Source: Candidatus Levyibacteriota bacterium
Lineage (GTDB): Bacteria > Patescibacteriota > Microgenomatia > Levybacterales > UBA12049
Assembly (NCBI GenBank): GCA_003173995.1
Contig: PRDT01000050.1
Span: 1 to 13,769 of the forward strand
DNA length: 13,769 bases
Reading direction: 5' to 3'
A program made the translations under genes and the position numbers. Shown piece after piece: positions 1-6,898 of this stretch (positions are counted from its first letter, which is position 1; every line of letters begins with the position of its first letter). The notes beneath the pieces were generated by a model that was not told the DNA's origin, ran no database searches, and saw only the letters and a list, made by a program, of their open reading frames with translations.

Positions 1-978
1 AAGATATTTGCAGACATGGAGGTGCTTGCTTTAAAAGGGCAGTCTATGGTGTGTGCTGGTAGGACTCATGGTCAGCATGCGGTGCCAATAACATTTGGAT
101 TTAAAGTTGCAGGGTGGATTGAGGAATATAGCAACCATATTACGAGACTGCATGAAGTAGAGCCTCGTGTCTTTACTGCAATGATGGGTGGTGCTGTTGG
201 GAATTATGCTTCCCTTGGTGTCAAAGGACCAGCAGTGCAGAAAGAAATGGCACGTATTTTGAAATTAAAGCCGATGCATATACCATCTCGCTCGGTCTCA
301 GACTTTCGTGCAGAATATGTGTGTATTCTCGGACTCATTGCCGCAACAAGTGGCAAAATTGCAAAAGAAATATATCTTCTTATGCAACCAGAATTTGACG
401 AGGTGAGCGAGCCAGTTCCAGCAGGGACCATAGGAAGCTCTACTATGCCTCACAAACGCAATCCCCAACTTGCCGATGATTGTATTGCCATCTCTGCGCA
501 AATTCGCTCTCTTATCACCTTTGCCTTGGAAGGCATGCTCTCAGATCATGAAGCAAATGGAGGGTATTATGATATTGCAGATGATGCTATAAAAAGAGCA
601 TGCATTCTCACCGGAGATCTTCTCACTCGCATGCATGTTATTTTGTCGGGGCTTACACTCAATGAAAAAAGAATGCGCACAAATATAGACATTACTGGAG
701 GGTTAATTATGTCAGAGGCAATTATGTTGGCGCTTGGCAAGACGCTTGGGAGACAAGATGCTCATGAAATTATTTATGACATTGTTCAAAAAGGAGTGGG
801 AAGTGGTCAAACATTTCAAGAAATGCTTTCATCCAATCCGCATGTTGTGGCTCATGTTAATGAGAAGACACGCTTAAAATTACTCAATCCCTTGACTCAT
901 ATTGGTCTTTCTGCAAAAATAGCTAGCCAAGCAGCCAGAAAAGCCCACAAATTATCCATAAAGTTACAGAAGATTTAA
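1..978 (+). CDS. Fumarase/aspartase-superfamily lyase (adenylosuccinate lyase or carboxymuconate cycloisomerase type), 5' partial
   Basis: The reading frame is open from base 1 (KIFAD before the first Met at 16), so the start lies outside the window. About 325 residues are present, the C-terminal two thirds of a usual ~450-aa protein. The superfamily signature loop GSSTMPHKRNP (bases about 430-462) carries the catalytic Ser. An upstream GRTHGQHA block matches the conserved TH-containing substrate region. Members form homotetramers and split off fumarate, or in cycloisomerases do the related ring reaction. The region around the signature (EPVPAGTIGSSTMPHKRNPQ) reads more like carboxymuconate-cycloisomerase-like 'lyase family' proteins than textbook PurB. 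The substrate cannot be fixed from sequence, and PurB remains possible. Its TAA interlocks by 4 bp with the stop of the convergent phosphotransferase gene, leaving no room for an intrinsic terminator between them. Confidence 0.85.
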   Translation, partial: KIFADMEVLALKGQSMVCAGRTHGQHAVPITFGFKVAGWIEEYSNHITRLHEVEPRVFTAMMGGAVGNYASLGVKGPAVQKEMARILKLKPMHIPSRSVSDFRAEYVCILGLIAATSGKIAKEIYLLMQPEFDEVSEPVPAGTIGSSTMPHKRNPQLADDCIAISAQIRSLITFALEGMLSDHEANGGYYDIADDAIKRACILTGDLLTRMHVILSGLTLNEKRMRTNIDITGGLIMSEAIMLALGKTLGRQDAHEIIYDIVQKGVGSGQTFQEMLSSNPHVVAHVNEKTRLKLLNPLTHIGLSAKIASQAARKAHKLSIKLQKI

Positions 979-1871
979 AATTGAAGAGTATCTAATGCTT
1001 CTGCAATGACAAGGGCATGTTCTGCTCCTTTTGCTTCTTCATGATTCCACACTGCTGACAGCATAGTCTGAGCGAAACAATATTTGAGTACGCGTTGAGG
1101 ATCAAAATGCAATTCCTCAGAAAGAATAAGGATTCTTTTTCTCAGAACTGTTTGGATATCAGGTATTTTTCTCATTTTTTCATACGGGTTACGGATCATT
1201 GCTGCTGTTTCATAGCATGGTTCAGCTGCAATACCCTTTGGGTCAATAGCCAACCATTCAGAACGGTGAGAAGATAAGACATTATCATGATGTAAGTCGC
1301 CATGAACAAGTACTGACTCTTTTGCTGTCGCGAGAAGTTCTTCAAAAAGGATATTTGCTTTTTCAACAAGGTGGATAGGCAATGGGCCTTTTGATCCTTT
1401 TTCTTTGATATATCTAGGTAATCCTTGCATCCAGTCTTTGAGTGGTATAAATGAATGTTTAGCTGGAAGCGGCTTCCATAAAGCTTTCATTACTTTTGCC
1501 AGGATTCTTGTAGCCTCATCATCGTCTTCAAGTGAGCTCAGCGGTATACCTGGAGTAACTTGCTCTATAAGCATAACAGCATTGTCCCTGTCTTCTTGTA
1601 ATAAGAGTTCTATTCCTTCTCCATTAAATACTTCTAAGGCGCTAATTTCTGTTTGAAATTCTTTGTCTTTTGGAAAACCTATTTTTAAGACAACAGTGGT
1701 TCCATCTGTAGAAGTTGCAGGGGCAACGTAATTATAAGAAAGAGTAAAAGGTGGGAGTACTTGGATAGACCATTTTTTCTCATACTTTTTAATAATATCT
1801 GGAATATTATCCAGCCATGCTTTTCCTTCTTCACCATGACTTAAAGCGTTTTGTACAAAGAGATTACTCAT
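975..1871 (-). CDS. APH(6)/streptomycin- or hydroxyurea-kinase-like phosphotransferase
   Basis: The product is 298 aa, a usual length for the aminoglycoside 6-phosphotransferase/hydroxyurea kinase family. The protein-kinase-like catalytic loop HGDLHHDNVL lies at about residues 190-199, with catalytic Asp and metal-binding Asn. The following IDPKG at about 208-212 is the DFG-equivalent, and PCYETAAMIRNP is the family's typical C-lobe block. Family members transfer ATP phosphate to streptomycin-type aminoglycosides. In a small genome the substrate may instead be a house metabolite, so resistance is not established. The ATG at 1871 is supported by an extended -10 box exactly 6 nt upstream (1878-1886), predicting a leaderless mRNA, and no SD is visible. 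It is divergent from the kinase gene at 1926 and convergent with the lyase gene, overlapping it by 4 bp. The family assignment is strong; the substrate is unknown. Confidence 0.82.
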   Translation of the reverse strand: MSNLFVQNALSHGEEGKAWLDNIPDIIKKYEKKWSIQVLPPFTLSYNYVAPATSTDGTTVVLKIGFPKDKEFQTEISALEVFNGEGIELLLQEDRDNAVMLIEQVTPGIPLSSLEDDDEATRILAKVMKALWKPLPAKHSFIPLKDWMQGLPRYIKEKGSKGPLPIHLVEKANILFEELLATAKESVLVHGDLHHDNVLSSHRSEWLAIDPKGIAAEPCYETAAMIRNPYEKMRKIPDIQTVLRKRILILSEELHFDPQRVLKYCFAQTMLSAVWNHEEAKGAEHALVIAEALDTLQF

Positions 1872-1877
1872 AGAAGA

Positions 1878-1886
1878 AGTATATCA
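1878..1886 (-). promoter_or_regulatory. Extended -10 promoter of the APH-like gene
   Basis: On the minus strand the sequence reads TGaTATACT, then 6 nt, then ATG at 1871. With a -10 hexamer ending at -7, the +1 base is the A of the start codon. I see no convincing -35 hexamer 16-18 bp upstream, as is usual for TGn-extended promoters. Confidence 0.65.
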
Positions 1887-1909
1887 AAGGTTTTGACTTT
1901 AAGTTAATT

Positions 1910-1918
1910 TGTTATACT
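1910..1918 (+). promoter_or_regulatory. Extended -10 promoter of the P-loop kinase gene
   Basis: TGtTATACT ends 7 nt before the ATG at 1926, so transcription should start at or one base before the start codon. A TTGACT at 1893-1898 is present, but at 14 bp it is too close to be an ideal -35. It sits back to back with the minus-strand promoter at 1878-1886. Confidence 0.65.
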
Positions 1919-1925
1919 TACTCTA

Positions 1926-2501
1926 ATGAACTCTCATGCTCCTATTTGGGTAGTTGCAGGACCTCCTGGTGGAGGCAAATCAACAGTGGCAGATATGCTT
2001 CTCTCAATGCTTTCTCCAACACCTGCACTTTTGGATAAGGACACGCTCTATAGCCGGTTTGTAACAGCAATACTTACCGCATCAGATAGACTTGTTGGTG
2101 AACGAGAAGGCCCTTGGTATGACGAACACATCAAAGTACATGAATATGCAGGCCTAACAGACACAGCCCGAGAAATTAGTGCAAAAGGTTGCCCTGTCCT
2201 TCTCTCAGCTCCATTTACTCACCAAATACACGACTTAGCTGCCTGGAATGAGTGGGTAGAGCAGTTAGGTGGAGAGCCAGTAAGACTTGTCTGGGTGAAA
2301 TCCGATGCAGAGACTTTAAAGCATAATATTCTTGAGCGCAAATCTGAAAGAGATGCGATGAAGCTTGCAAATTTTCAGGAGTTTATCAAATATATGCAAA
2401 TTGATAAAGAGCCAGTAGCCCCTCATATCACTGTAGATAATAGACTCTCAGCAAGAGACAGCTTGAGAGAACAACTCCAGAGACTTGTCACACACTTCTA
2501 A
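1926..2501 (+). CDS. P-loop kinase / AAA_33-type ATPase
   Basis: The 191-aa protein opens with a Walker A motif GPPGGGKST at residues 12-20, directly after the first beta strand (PIWVVA). This is the layout of small zeta-toxin/CPT/gluconate-kinase-like P-loop kinases. Downstream blocks GEREGPWYDEHIKVHEYAG, GCPVLLSAPF, VRLVWVKSD and the C-terminal ITVDNRL follow the pattern I associate with actinobacterial 'ATP-binding protein' kinases. ERKSERD at about 139-145 would be the lid region with phosphate-binding Arg residues. The substrate is unknown. The start at 1926 is fixed by the -10 box 7 nt upstream and by the need to keep the first strand intact. The TAA overlaps the stop of the convergent gene by 4 bp. 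Because it is divergent from a small-molecule phosphotransferase, both may be acquired metabolic or detoxification kinases, which is inference. Confidence 0.75.
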   Translation: MNSHAPIWVVAGPPGGGKSTVADMLLSMLSPTPALLDKDTLYSRFVTAILTASDRLVGEREGPWYDEHIKVHEYAGLTDTAREISAKGCPVLLSAPFTHQIHDLAAWNEWVEQLGGEPVRLVWVKSDAETLKHNILERKSERDAMKLANFQEFIKYMQIDKEPVAPHITVDNRLSARDSLREQLQRLVTHF

Positions 2502-3187
2502 GATGTGAGCCCTTCAACAATTGAAAGTACACGGTGAGTATAATAAATTGCTCTTTCTACTAAGTCCTCGTCTTGAGGAGGTTCGATAAGTTGATGTACT
2601 TCCATTGTAGTGCTTGGGCCAAATTTTCCAAGTACAGAAGCATCATAACGAGCTGGATAACTATATGTTCTTTCGGAGACCTGTCTTACTATTTCAAACG
2701 TTGTTCCTTCACCAAAACCATCTGCTGCTAAGCAGAATGCCACAAAATCAAATATTCCTCTGACAAATCCTTGTCTCAACACTTGTTCCTCTTCAGAGGA
2801 TAATCCAAGATTTTCAACCCAGTTAGTAGCATTACCATAACTGCTCATTGCTTTGGCTTTATCTGCATCGGGTAATAGCCTTAAGACTAAAGGGAGTAAT
2901 GAAAAAGAAAGTGCATCACCCGATGCACCCTCCCGTGCTTCTTGTTCTGCAACTTCTCGAGTTGAGACATGTCTAATCCCTATCATTCCATTTAACTGAG
3001 ATATCCTTGATAAGTCCACTCGATGGGCAGAGAGTCTTTGATAGACCGCCTCTCTTCTTTCAACTGAAGGATTAGCTAATAACCTCATTTGAGCATATCT
3101 CTCCATAGTAATTGATGATTGTAGCAAAAAGACTAATAAGAATCCACCTATGAGGAACACGCAGCAGATAACTTTTTCAGATGGCAT
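2498..3187 (-). CDS. Membrane-anchored protein of unknown function
   Basis: The product is 229 aa. Residues 5-26 (VICCVFLIGGFLLVFLLQSSI) form a single hydrophobic segment that looks like an uncleaved signal anchor. The rest is soluble, Glu/Arg-rich and predicted mostly helical, without a motif I recognise. If the anchor orients in the usual way the bulk would lie outside the membrane, though the flanking charges (Glu and Lys before, Glu and Arg after) do not decide it. The ATG at 3187 is the only start that keeps the anchor; the next Met (ITMERY) would remove it. The gene is divergent from the Nudix gene with 23 bp between starts and shares a symmetric -10 element with it. Its TAG interlocks with the TAA of the kinase gene. 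It is a real gene by length, frame and spacing, but its function is unknown. Confidence 0.6.
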   Translation of the reverse strand: MPSEKVICCVFLIGGFLLVFLLQSSITMERYAQMRLLANPSVERREAVYQRLSAHRVDLSRISQLNGMIGIRHVSTREVAEQEAREGASGDALSFSLLPLVLRLLPDADKAKAMSSYGNATNWVENLGLSSEEEQVLRQGFVRGIFDFVAFCLAADGFGEGTTFEIVRQVSERTYSYPARYDASVLGKFGPSTTMEVHQLIEPPQDEDLVERAIYYTHRVLSIVEGLTS

Positions 3188-3194
3188 TCGTATT

Positions 3195-3203
3195 TGCTAT
3201 ACT
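3195..3203. promoter_or_regulatory. Overlapping bidirectional -10 element between two divergent genes
   Basis: On the plus strand TGcTATACT ends 7 nt before the ATG at 3211. On the minus strand the overlapping TATAGC (3196-3201) lies 8 nt before the ATG at 3187. The same AT core can thus be melted for transcription both ways. The minus-strand hexamer is the weaker match. Confidence 0.5.
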
Positions 3204-3210
3204 CATGAAT

Positions 3211-3666
3211 ATGCGAACAATTCAAAGGACTATTGTCTCGGCTTTAATTTACTCCAAAGATAATAAGCTTCTTATGGGGAAAAAAGACCCAGAAAAAGGT
3301 GGTGTCTATAATGACTGTTGGCACATACCTGGAGGTGGAGTTGATGAAGGAGAGGAAAAGCTTGATGCTCTTAAAAGAGAAATGTTAGAAGAGATAGGAA
3401 TTGATATTTCAGAGCATGATGTAGAGTTCGTCACAGACAAAGATACAGGTACATCAGAGAAAACACTTCCGAGTGGTGAGAAAGTCATCGCAGAAATGCA
3501 ATTTAATGTTTACAAGATAATGCTGGATAAAAATAGTAGTGAAATAGAATTAGCTCCAGGTGGAGATTTGGTAGAACTTCGATGGTTTGCTATTTCAGAG
3601 CTTGCAAAAGTGAAGCTAACCCCTCCATCGACAAAGTATTTTAGGGAAATTGGATATATAAATTAA
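3211..3666 (+). CDS. Nudix (MutT-type) hydrolase
   Basis: The product is 151 aa from the chosen start. A complete Nudix box GX5EX7REUXEEXGU lies at about residues 42-64: GGVDEGE, then REMLEEIGI, with the Mg2+-binding Glu residues intact. It is preceded by the usual WHIPGGG strand-loop. Nudix enzymes hydrolyse nucleoside diphosphates linked to another group. Candidates are oxidised dNTPs, NDP-sugars or ADP-ribose, and no side motif here tells which. In-frame ATGs at 3181 and 3205 give longer forms, but the extended -10 at 3195-3203 puts the transcript start at about 3210. MRTIQRTIVSALI also begins neatly before the first beta strand, so 3211 is preferred. It ends 14 bp before the end of the convergent GNAT-like gene. 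Confidence 0.88.
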   Translation: MRTIQRTIVSALIYSKDNKLLMGKKDPEKGGVYNDCWHIPGGGVDEGEEKLDALKREMLEEIGIDISEHDVEFVTDKDTGTSEKTLPSGEKVIAEMQFNVYKIMLDKNSSEIELAPGGDLVELRWFAISELAKVKLTPPSTKYFREIGYIN

Positions 3667-3680
3667 GACTGAGAAGCTAG

Positions 3681-4175
3681 TTATAGCACTAATCTCATTG
3701 TTTTGGCTGTTCCAGGAACTTTTTCAAAACCTCTTCGAGCAAGGGAAGCAATGTGATGACCATACCCAATCCCAACAGGAATTGCCTCAACTTGTAGGAG
3801 ATGGAAATTGGCTGCTGAGACTTTTAATCGATCAGTGACTGGTCCTAGAAAGAGTCTTCTTCGTCTATACTGTGGATGTATATATGCATCGCTAAAGCTC
3901 CCTCTTGTACCATCTGTATCTCCCCATGCTCTCCTCAGAGTGCCATAACCTACAGGCAATTCTCCATCATATGCGACAACAATTGCTAAAATGGCCCCAT
4001 TTCGATCCGCAGCTTCTTTAAATCTTTCTTTTGCTCCATGAGTTATTCCAAATACTTCACCTGAGAAATGTTCATTCATTTCTGCGAGAGCATCATCATT
4101 ACCTTCAAGGTTAAGATGGCCTGCTTGATCTCTTTCAAAGGTTACAAAGCGTAAATTGTCCTCGTGATTTGTCAT
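3681..4175 (-). CDS. GNAT-like N-acetyltransferase (divergent)
   Basis: The product is 164 aa, a usual GNAT length. The central part AIVVAYDGELPVGYGTLRRA looks like GNAT strands 2-4. It is followed by the strand SFSDAYIHPQYRRRRL, the place of motif A where acetyl-CoA pyrophosphate is bound, and a C-terminal LARRGFEKVPGTAKTMRLVL resembles the usual 'xxLGFE' end. The canonical Q/RxxGxG/A turn is altered (YRRRRLFLG), so catalysis or cofactor binding may differ. The ATG at 4175 is set by an extended -10 box 6 nt upstream (4182-4190) with a TTGAGA -35 at 17 bp. It sits 84 bp downstream of the 384-aa gene but has its own promoter. The fold is likely; the substrate is unknown. Confidence 0.6.
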   Translation of the reverse strand: MTNHEDNLRFVTFERDQAGHLNLEGNDDALAEMNEHFSGEVFGITHGAKERFKEAADRNGAILAIVVAYDGELPVGYGTLRRAWGDTDGTRGSFSDAYIHPQYRRRRLFLGPVTDRLKVSAANFHLLQVEAIPVGIGYGHHIASLARRGFEKVPGTAKTMRLVL

Positions 4176-4181
4176 TGTGGC

Positions 4182-4210
4182 ATTTTACCATTGAAGAAAG
4201 GAGATCTCAA
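4182..4210 (-). promoter_or_regulatory. Promoter of the GNAT-like gene
   Basis: Read on the minus strand: -35 TTGAGA (4205-4210), a 17-bp spacer ending in TGg, -10 TAAAAT (4182-4187), then 6 nt to the ATG at 4175. This predicts a leaderless transcript. Confidence 0.7.
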
Positions 4211-4259
4211 TATGGAGGTCCTAAGTAACTTTGTAGAAACTATTTCTTCTACGAATCTT

Positions 4260-5414
4260 TTATAGTAATTCTTGCGTTTTTGCAAGTAATAATTGTATGT
4301 CGCCCATTGACATAGGGATAGATGCGCTATCTTGTTGGTATTTTCCGGCAAGGATTGGTTCTTGGGCAAGCCGTCTCCTAAAATAGGTAAAGTCATACAT
4401 AACATTGTTATTACTTAACGGTTTTTTTTCTTGTTGCAAGAGTGCGGATGTAACAACGGTTGCACCAGGAATTTTATATATATCTGGGTCTGCAAGTGTA
4501 TATAAAATCACTTGGTCCTGTGGCATAAGTATTCCGTTTCTATCTGGTCGTAAAACTCTATTTCCTGCAGAAAGCCAAGCCCCAAATCCATCAGAACTAA
4601 CTGTTAAATCAGATGCGTACAAATGAGCGCTCATCTTATTAATATCTCCTGTTACTACATTATCTACGCTATCTCCATATGCGCTTGGTGACTGATTGCG
4701 GTTTTGTTGTAAAAATTCTATATGATCAACTGGAAAGTCCCTTGAGGTTACCCAACCTCGCTCTATCTCTTCGGTAAGGAAGGGTTTATCTGTAACAACA
4801 GTAATATGTGCAGTTGCATCATGTTGCCGAATGAAGCGTGCAATTATTTCAACTTGAGCATCTGTAAATCTTTTTGCCATGGAGCCTCCAAACTGGGTAA
4901 TGACTATGTTTCTTTGCCCTTGCATTTCCATTGTTCTTCTTATTCTTTCGCCATCTGCAATAACTTGGGGTTTATCATAATTTTTAAAAGCACCAAGCTC
5001 CATTTGAATAGGTTGGGGAGCGTAATCAAGGTCGTGCGGGTCAATACGTATGCCAAATGCACATGCTGCCATTAAGTATAGTCGTTGCTGAAATGGGTGT
5101 TTATCGGGAGAAATTAATCTGTCACTCGTTTCAAGAGGTGAGATGTAAAAGTCTGATTTATCTGATTCTTCAAGTGTATCTCTGGTATGCAAATCAATTT
5201 GAGTTTCAGGAAGCCCAAATTCTCTACATGCTCTTTGTAATACTTGCATATGTACCCAGACATTTATCATGTCATCCCCATTCGCATTCTTTTGAAGAAT
5301 ATAAATTGGTTTACCACTTCTTAGCTGTTTTTCTAATCTGGCACGATTTTTGGCCACTTCAAAGCTTAATGGCTTTTCCTGTAGATGATATGCTAATAAT
5401 CTGTCTTTGTTCAT
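4260..5414 (-). CDS. Unknown protein, possibly GT-B/GT9-like glycosyltransferase fold
   Basis: The product is 384 aa with no signal peptide or membrane segment. Two halves are visible. The N-terminal half has KPIYILQKNANGDDMINVWV, resembling a GT-B first strand and loop. The C-terminal half has NIVITQFGGSMAKRFTDAQV and ITVVTDKPFL, then at about 263-282 the block MSAHLYASDLTVSSDGFGAW. That block is reminiscent of the GT9 (heptosyltransferase-like) nucleotide-sugar site, where an Asp/Gly pair follows 'A-DL-V'. The similarity is my reading of pattern and could be wrong. The gene is divergent from the PRTase-fold gene at 5524 with 109 bp between, and it has a consensus-like promoter with a short leader. 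A stem GTAGAA/TTCTAC lies just past its end (about 4233-4252) but lacks a T-run. Confidence 0.55.
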   Translation of the reverse strand: MNKDRLLAYHLQEKPLSFEVAKNRARLEKQLRSGKPIYILQKNANGDDMINVWVHMQVLQRACREFGLPETQIDLHTRDTLEESDKSDFYISPLETSDRLISPDKHPFQQRLYLMAACAFGIRIDPHDLDYAPQPIQMELGAFKNYDKPQVIADGERIRRTMEMQGQRNIVITQFGGSMAKRFTDAQVEIIARFIRQHDATAHITVVTDKPFLTEEIERGWVTSRDFPVDHIEFLQQNRNQSPSAYGDSVDNVVTGDINKMSAHLYASDLTVSSDGFGAWLSAGNRVLRPDRNGILMPQDQVILYTLADPDIYKIPGATVVTSALLQQEKKPLSNNNVMYDFTYFRRRLAQEPILAGKYQQDSASIPMSMGDIQLLLAKTQELL

Positions 5415-5428
5415 AATAGATAAAGGGA

Positions 5429-5457
5429 ATTATACCTTCAAGAGAATCAATAATCAA
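5429..5457 (-). promoter_or_regulatory. Promoter of the 384-aa gene
   Basis: Minus strand: -35 TTGATT (5452-5457), exactly 17 bp, -10 TATAAT (5429-5434). The ATG follows 14 nt later, so the leader would be only about 7-8 nt, with no SD. Confidence 0.7.
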
Positions 5458-5489
5458 CCTATAGTGGTGGTAGGCTCTCAGTAGCTTTG

Positions 5490-5517
5490 TTGGAACCTAC
5501 TTTCAATTTGATATGAT
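5490..5517 (+). promoter_or_regulatory. Promoter of the PRTase-fold gene
   Basis: Plus strand: -35 TTGGAA (5490-5495), 16-bp spacer, TGa-extended -10 TATGAT (5512-5517), then 6 nt to the ATG at 5524. This again predicts the A of ATG as +1. Confidence 0.62.
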
Positions 5518-5523
5518 AATTGC

Positions 5524-6594
5524 ATGTCAGAGATTGGTCCAGCTAATCAAATACCACCAAGAGATGCACTACCTCCTATATCGCAACCAGTAGGGAAGCC
5601 GGATATAGGTACAGAACTATTACGTACAATTGATAGAGACAAAATCAGAGACCGTTTTACCCAAAAGTGTAGAGATGTCATTGTCTCTATTCAGGCTAGT
5701 CAGGGAAGTATAAATAAAATACCTTTTGGCCCTTTACGTAAGAGAATTCTCACAAGTGCAAATAGATTTCTAGATACTTTTGCAAACGATGCAGGAGAAC
5801 CTAATGCCCAAGCAATAGGTACATTGGTAGATACATTAATTCCAAAGATAGATATTGTATCAACTGATGAGCTTCTTTCTACAGCAAGAGCTGTAGTGGA
5901 TGATAGCGTTTCAGATGAAATAGTTCTTTATATGCCAAGTAATAAAGCAAGAGAAATAAAGGATGGTGGCTTTGGAGATGCACAAGAACAATTTACATCT
6001 GACGGTTCATATAACAGCAATCAATTCATGGCAAAATTAGTAGCACGTTATGCTGAGATGCAAGGAAAACATGTTCGACTCATTACAGATAGAGATGTTA
6101 GGCATTATAACAATATAGTGATGATAGATGACGTTGCATATTCTGGTTCACAACATGCAGGGGTAATTGAACGCTTACCATTCTTCGGACATCCAAAACG
6201 ATTTCATTTATATCTTGCTGGATCAACAAAAAGAGCTGTGGGGAAAATTAGGGAGGCGACTTTGCTAAATCCTATGCTTGCGATGAGCTTAGCAATTCAT
6301 CCAGGGAGAAGAATAGAAAATTTACGAGAAGCACTGGCAGATAATGAGGAAGCTATGAATTTTTTCTATGCATCTGGATTATTTACTAGTTTCTTTGAGG
6401 AAAGCATGGGGGTTCCTTTTTGGATCAAGCGGTTAAGAAATGCAAGAGAATATATAAGAGAATTGACTTTGACAATTACTGAAACAAAAACACCCGATAC
6501 CATAAGTTTTCCAAGTGGATTAGCTGCAGGTTTACCAAGAACTACTGAAGACAATGGATATCCTCTTGTAAGTTCACTAAATTTTGGAAAATAA
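5524..6594 (+). CDS. Phosphoribosyltransferase-fold protein
   Basis: The product is 356 aa and soluble. At about residues 197-211, NNIVMIDDVAYSGSQ matches the PRPP-binding loop of type I phosphoribosyltransferases: hydrophobic strand, two Asp, then a Ser/Thr-Gly turn. The loop ends SGSQ rather than the usual TGGT/SGGT. A DD...SG.Q ending is what I associate with PRTase-like domains in conflict or effector systems rather than nucleotide salvage. The ~120 N-terminal residues (Pro-rich start, then helical) and the ~130 C-terminal residues are unassigned. It is much longer than a salvage PRTase (~180 aa), so a fused or specialised protein is likely. It is divergent from the 384-aa gene, and the two may be co-regulated. 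Downstream lies the bidirectional terminator hairpin at 6728-6750. Confidence 0.6.
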   Translation: MSEIGPANQIPPRDALPPISQPVGKPDIGTELLRTIDRDKIRDRFTQKCRDVIVSIQASQGSINKIPFGPLRKRILTSANRFLDTFANDAGEPNAQAIGTLVDTLIPKIDIVSTDELLSTARAVVDDSVSDEIVLYMPSNKAREIKDGGFGDAQEQFTSDGSYNSNQFMAKLVARYAEMQGKHVRLITDRDVRHYNNIVMIDDVAYSGSQHAGVIERLPFFGHPKRFHLYLAGSTKRAVGKIREATLLNPMLAMSLAIHPGRRIENLREALADNEEAMNFFYASGLFTSFFEESMGVPFWIKRLRNAREYIRELTLTITETKTPDTISFPSGLAAGLPRTTEDNGYPLVSSLNFGK

Positions 6595-6647
6595 AACAGA
6601 AGAATTTGCAGTAATTTCAGCAATAACGTTTATATAAACTAAATGTG
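6595..6647. other. Short spacer, no gene seen
   Basis: The spacer follows the PRTase-fold gene and contains a 12-bp perfect palindrome GTTTATATAAAC (6628-6639) of unknown role. No coding signal is visible. Confidence 0.4.
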
Positions 6648-6720
6648 GCAGGGGTGGAGGGAATTCCCACAAGGGGACTAGCTTCTGCGAAGCGTCGCTT
6701 CGATTCTCAACTCCTTATAC
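6648..6720 (-). repeat. tRNA-nested element A: broken tRNA-Trp 3' end plus insert
   Basis: Bases 6648-6664 (GCAGGGGTGGAGGGAAT on the plus strand) are identical to the 3' end of the intact tRNA-Trp at 6898-6914: acceptor 3' strand plus half the T-arm. The rest of the tRNA is missing. It is replaced by about 55 nt that include a 7-bp inverted repeat CGAAGCG-A-CGCTTCG. It is followed on both strands by the hairpin at 6728-6750. It is not a functional tRNA. Confidence 0.65.
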
Positions 6721-6727
6721 TAAAAAG

Positions 6728-6750
6728 CTCAGGCAAAAGCCTGAGTTTTT
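6728..6750. terminator. Bidirectional intrinsic terminator
   Basis: Stem CTCAGGC/GCCTGAG with loop AAAA, flanked by A5 on the left and T5 on the right, works in both directions. On the plus strand it can end the PRTase-fold transcript. On the minus strand it follows the broken tRNA-Trp copy in element B. Confidence 0.8.
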
Positions 6751-6755
6751 ACTAT

Positions 6756-6852
6756 GCAGGGGTGGAGGGAATCGAGTCACAAGTTCTCGCTTTGCTCGAC
6801 TCGCGACCCCGCCTCCTGCGCTATCGCTTCGTCCGGCAGTTCGATTCCTCTC
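6756..6852 (-). repeat. tRNA-nested element B: tRNA-Trp T-arm remnant with inverted-repeat insert
   Basis: Bases 6756-6775 repeat the 3' end of tRNA-Trp, up to the T-loop. The insert (6776-6838) begins with a 30-nt block that is 29/30 identical to the one at 7441-7470 in element C, and it ends GTCCGGCA, also shared with C. The outer arms GAGGGAATCGA (6765-6775) and TCGATTCCTCTC (6841-6852) are inverted repeats differing by one extra base. The transcript could therefore fold as one long hairpin whose closing stem is the T-arm sequence. No coding function is seen. Confidence 0.7.
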
Positions 6853-6855
6853 TTG

Positions 6856-6897
6856 AAGACAAAAAAATCCAGGCACAATGCCTGGCTTCTTTGTCTT
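6856..6897. terminator. Terminator of tRNA-Trp (bidirectional hairpin)
   Basis: The core stem CCAGGC/GCCTGG (6869-6874/6880-6885) has a 5-nt loop. On the minus strand it is followed by seven T residues (complement of 6861-6867). An outer 8-bp stem AAGACAAA/TTTGTCTT (6856-6863/6890-6897) can extend it. It lies 2 nt past the 3' end of tRNA-Trp. Confidence 0.8.
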
Positions 6898-6898
6898 G

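Noticed and set aside
3181..3210. Upstream ATG (3181) as the start of the Nudix gene
   Set aside because: The -10 box lies at 3195-3203, so 3181 and 3205 precede the predicted transcript start. The extra residues are not part of the Nudix fold.
4172..4405. Second minus-strand frame overlapping the end of the 384-aa gene
   Set aside because: It overlaps the better-supported 384-aa frame for most of its length and also covers the GNAT promoter, with no start signal of its own.
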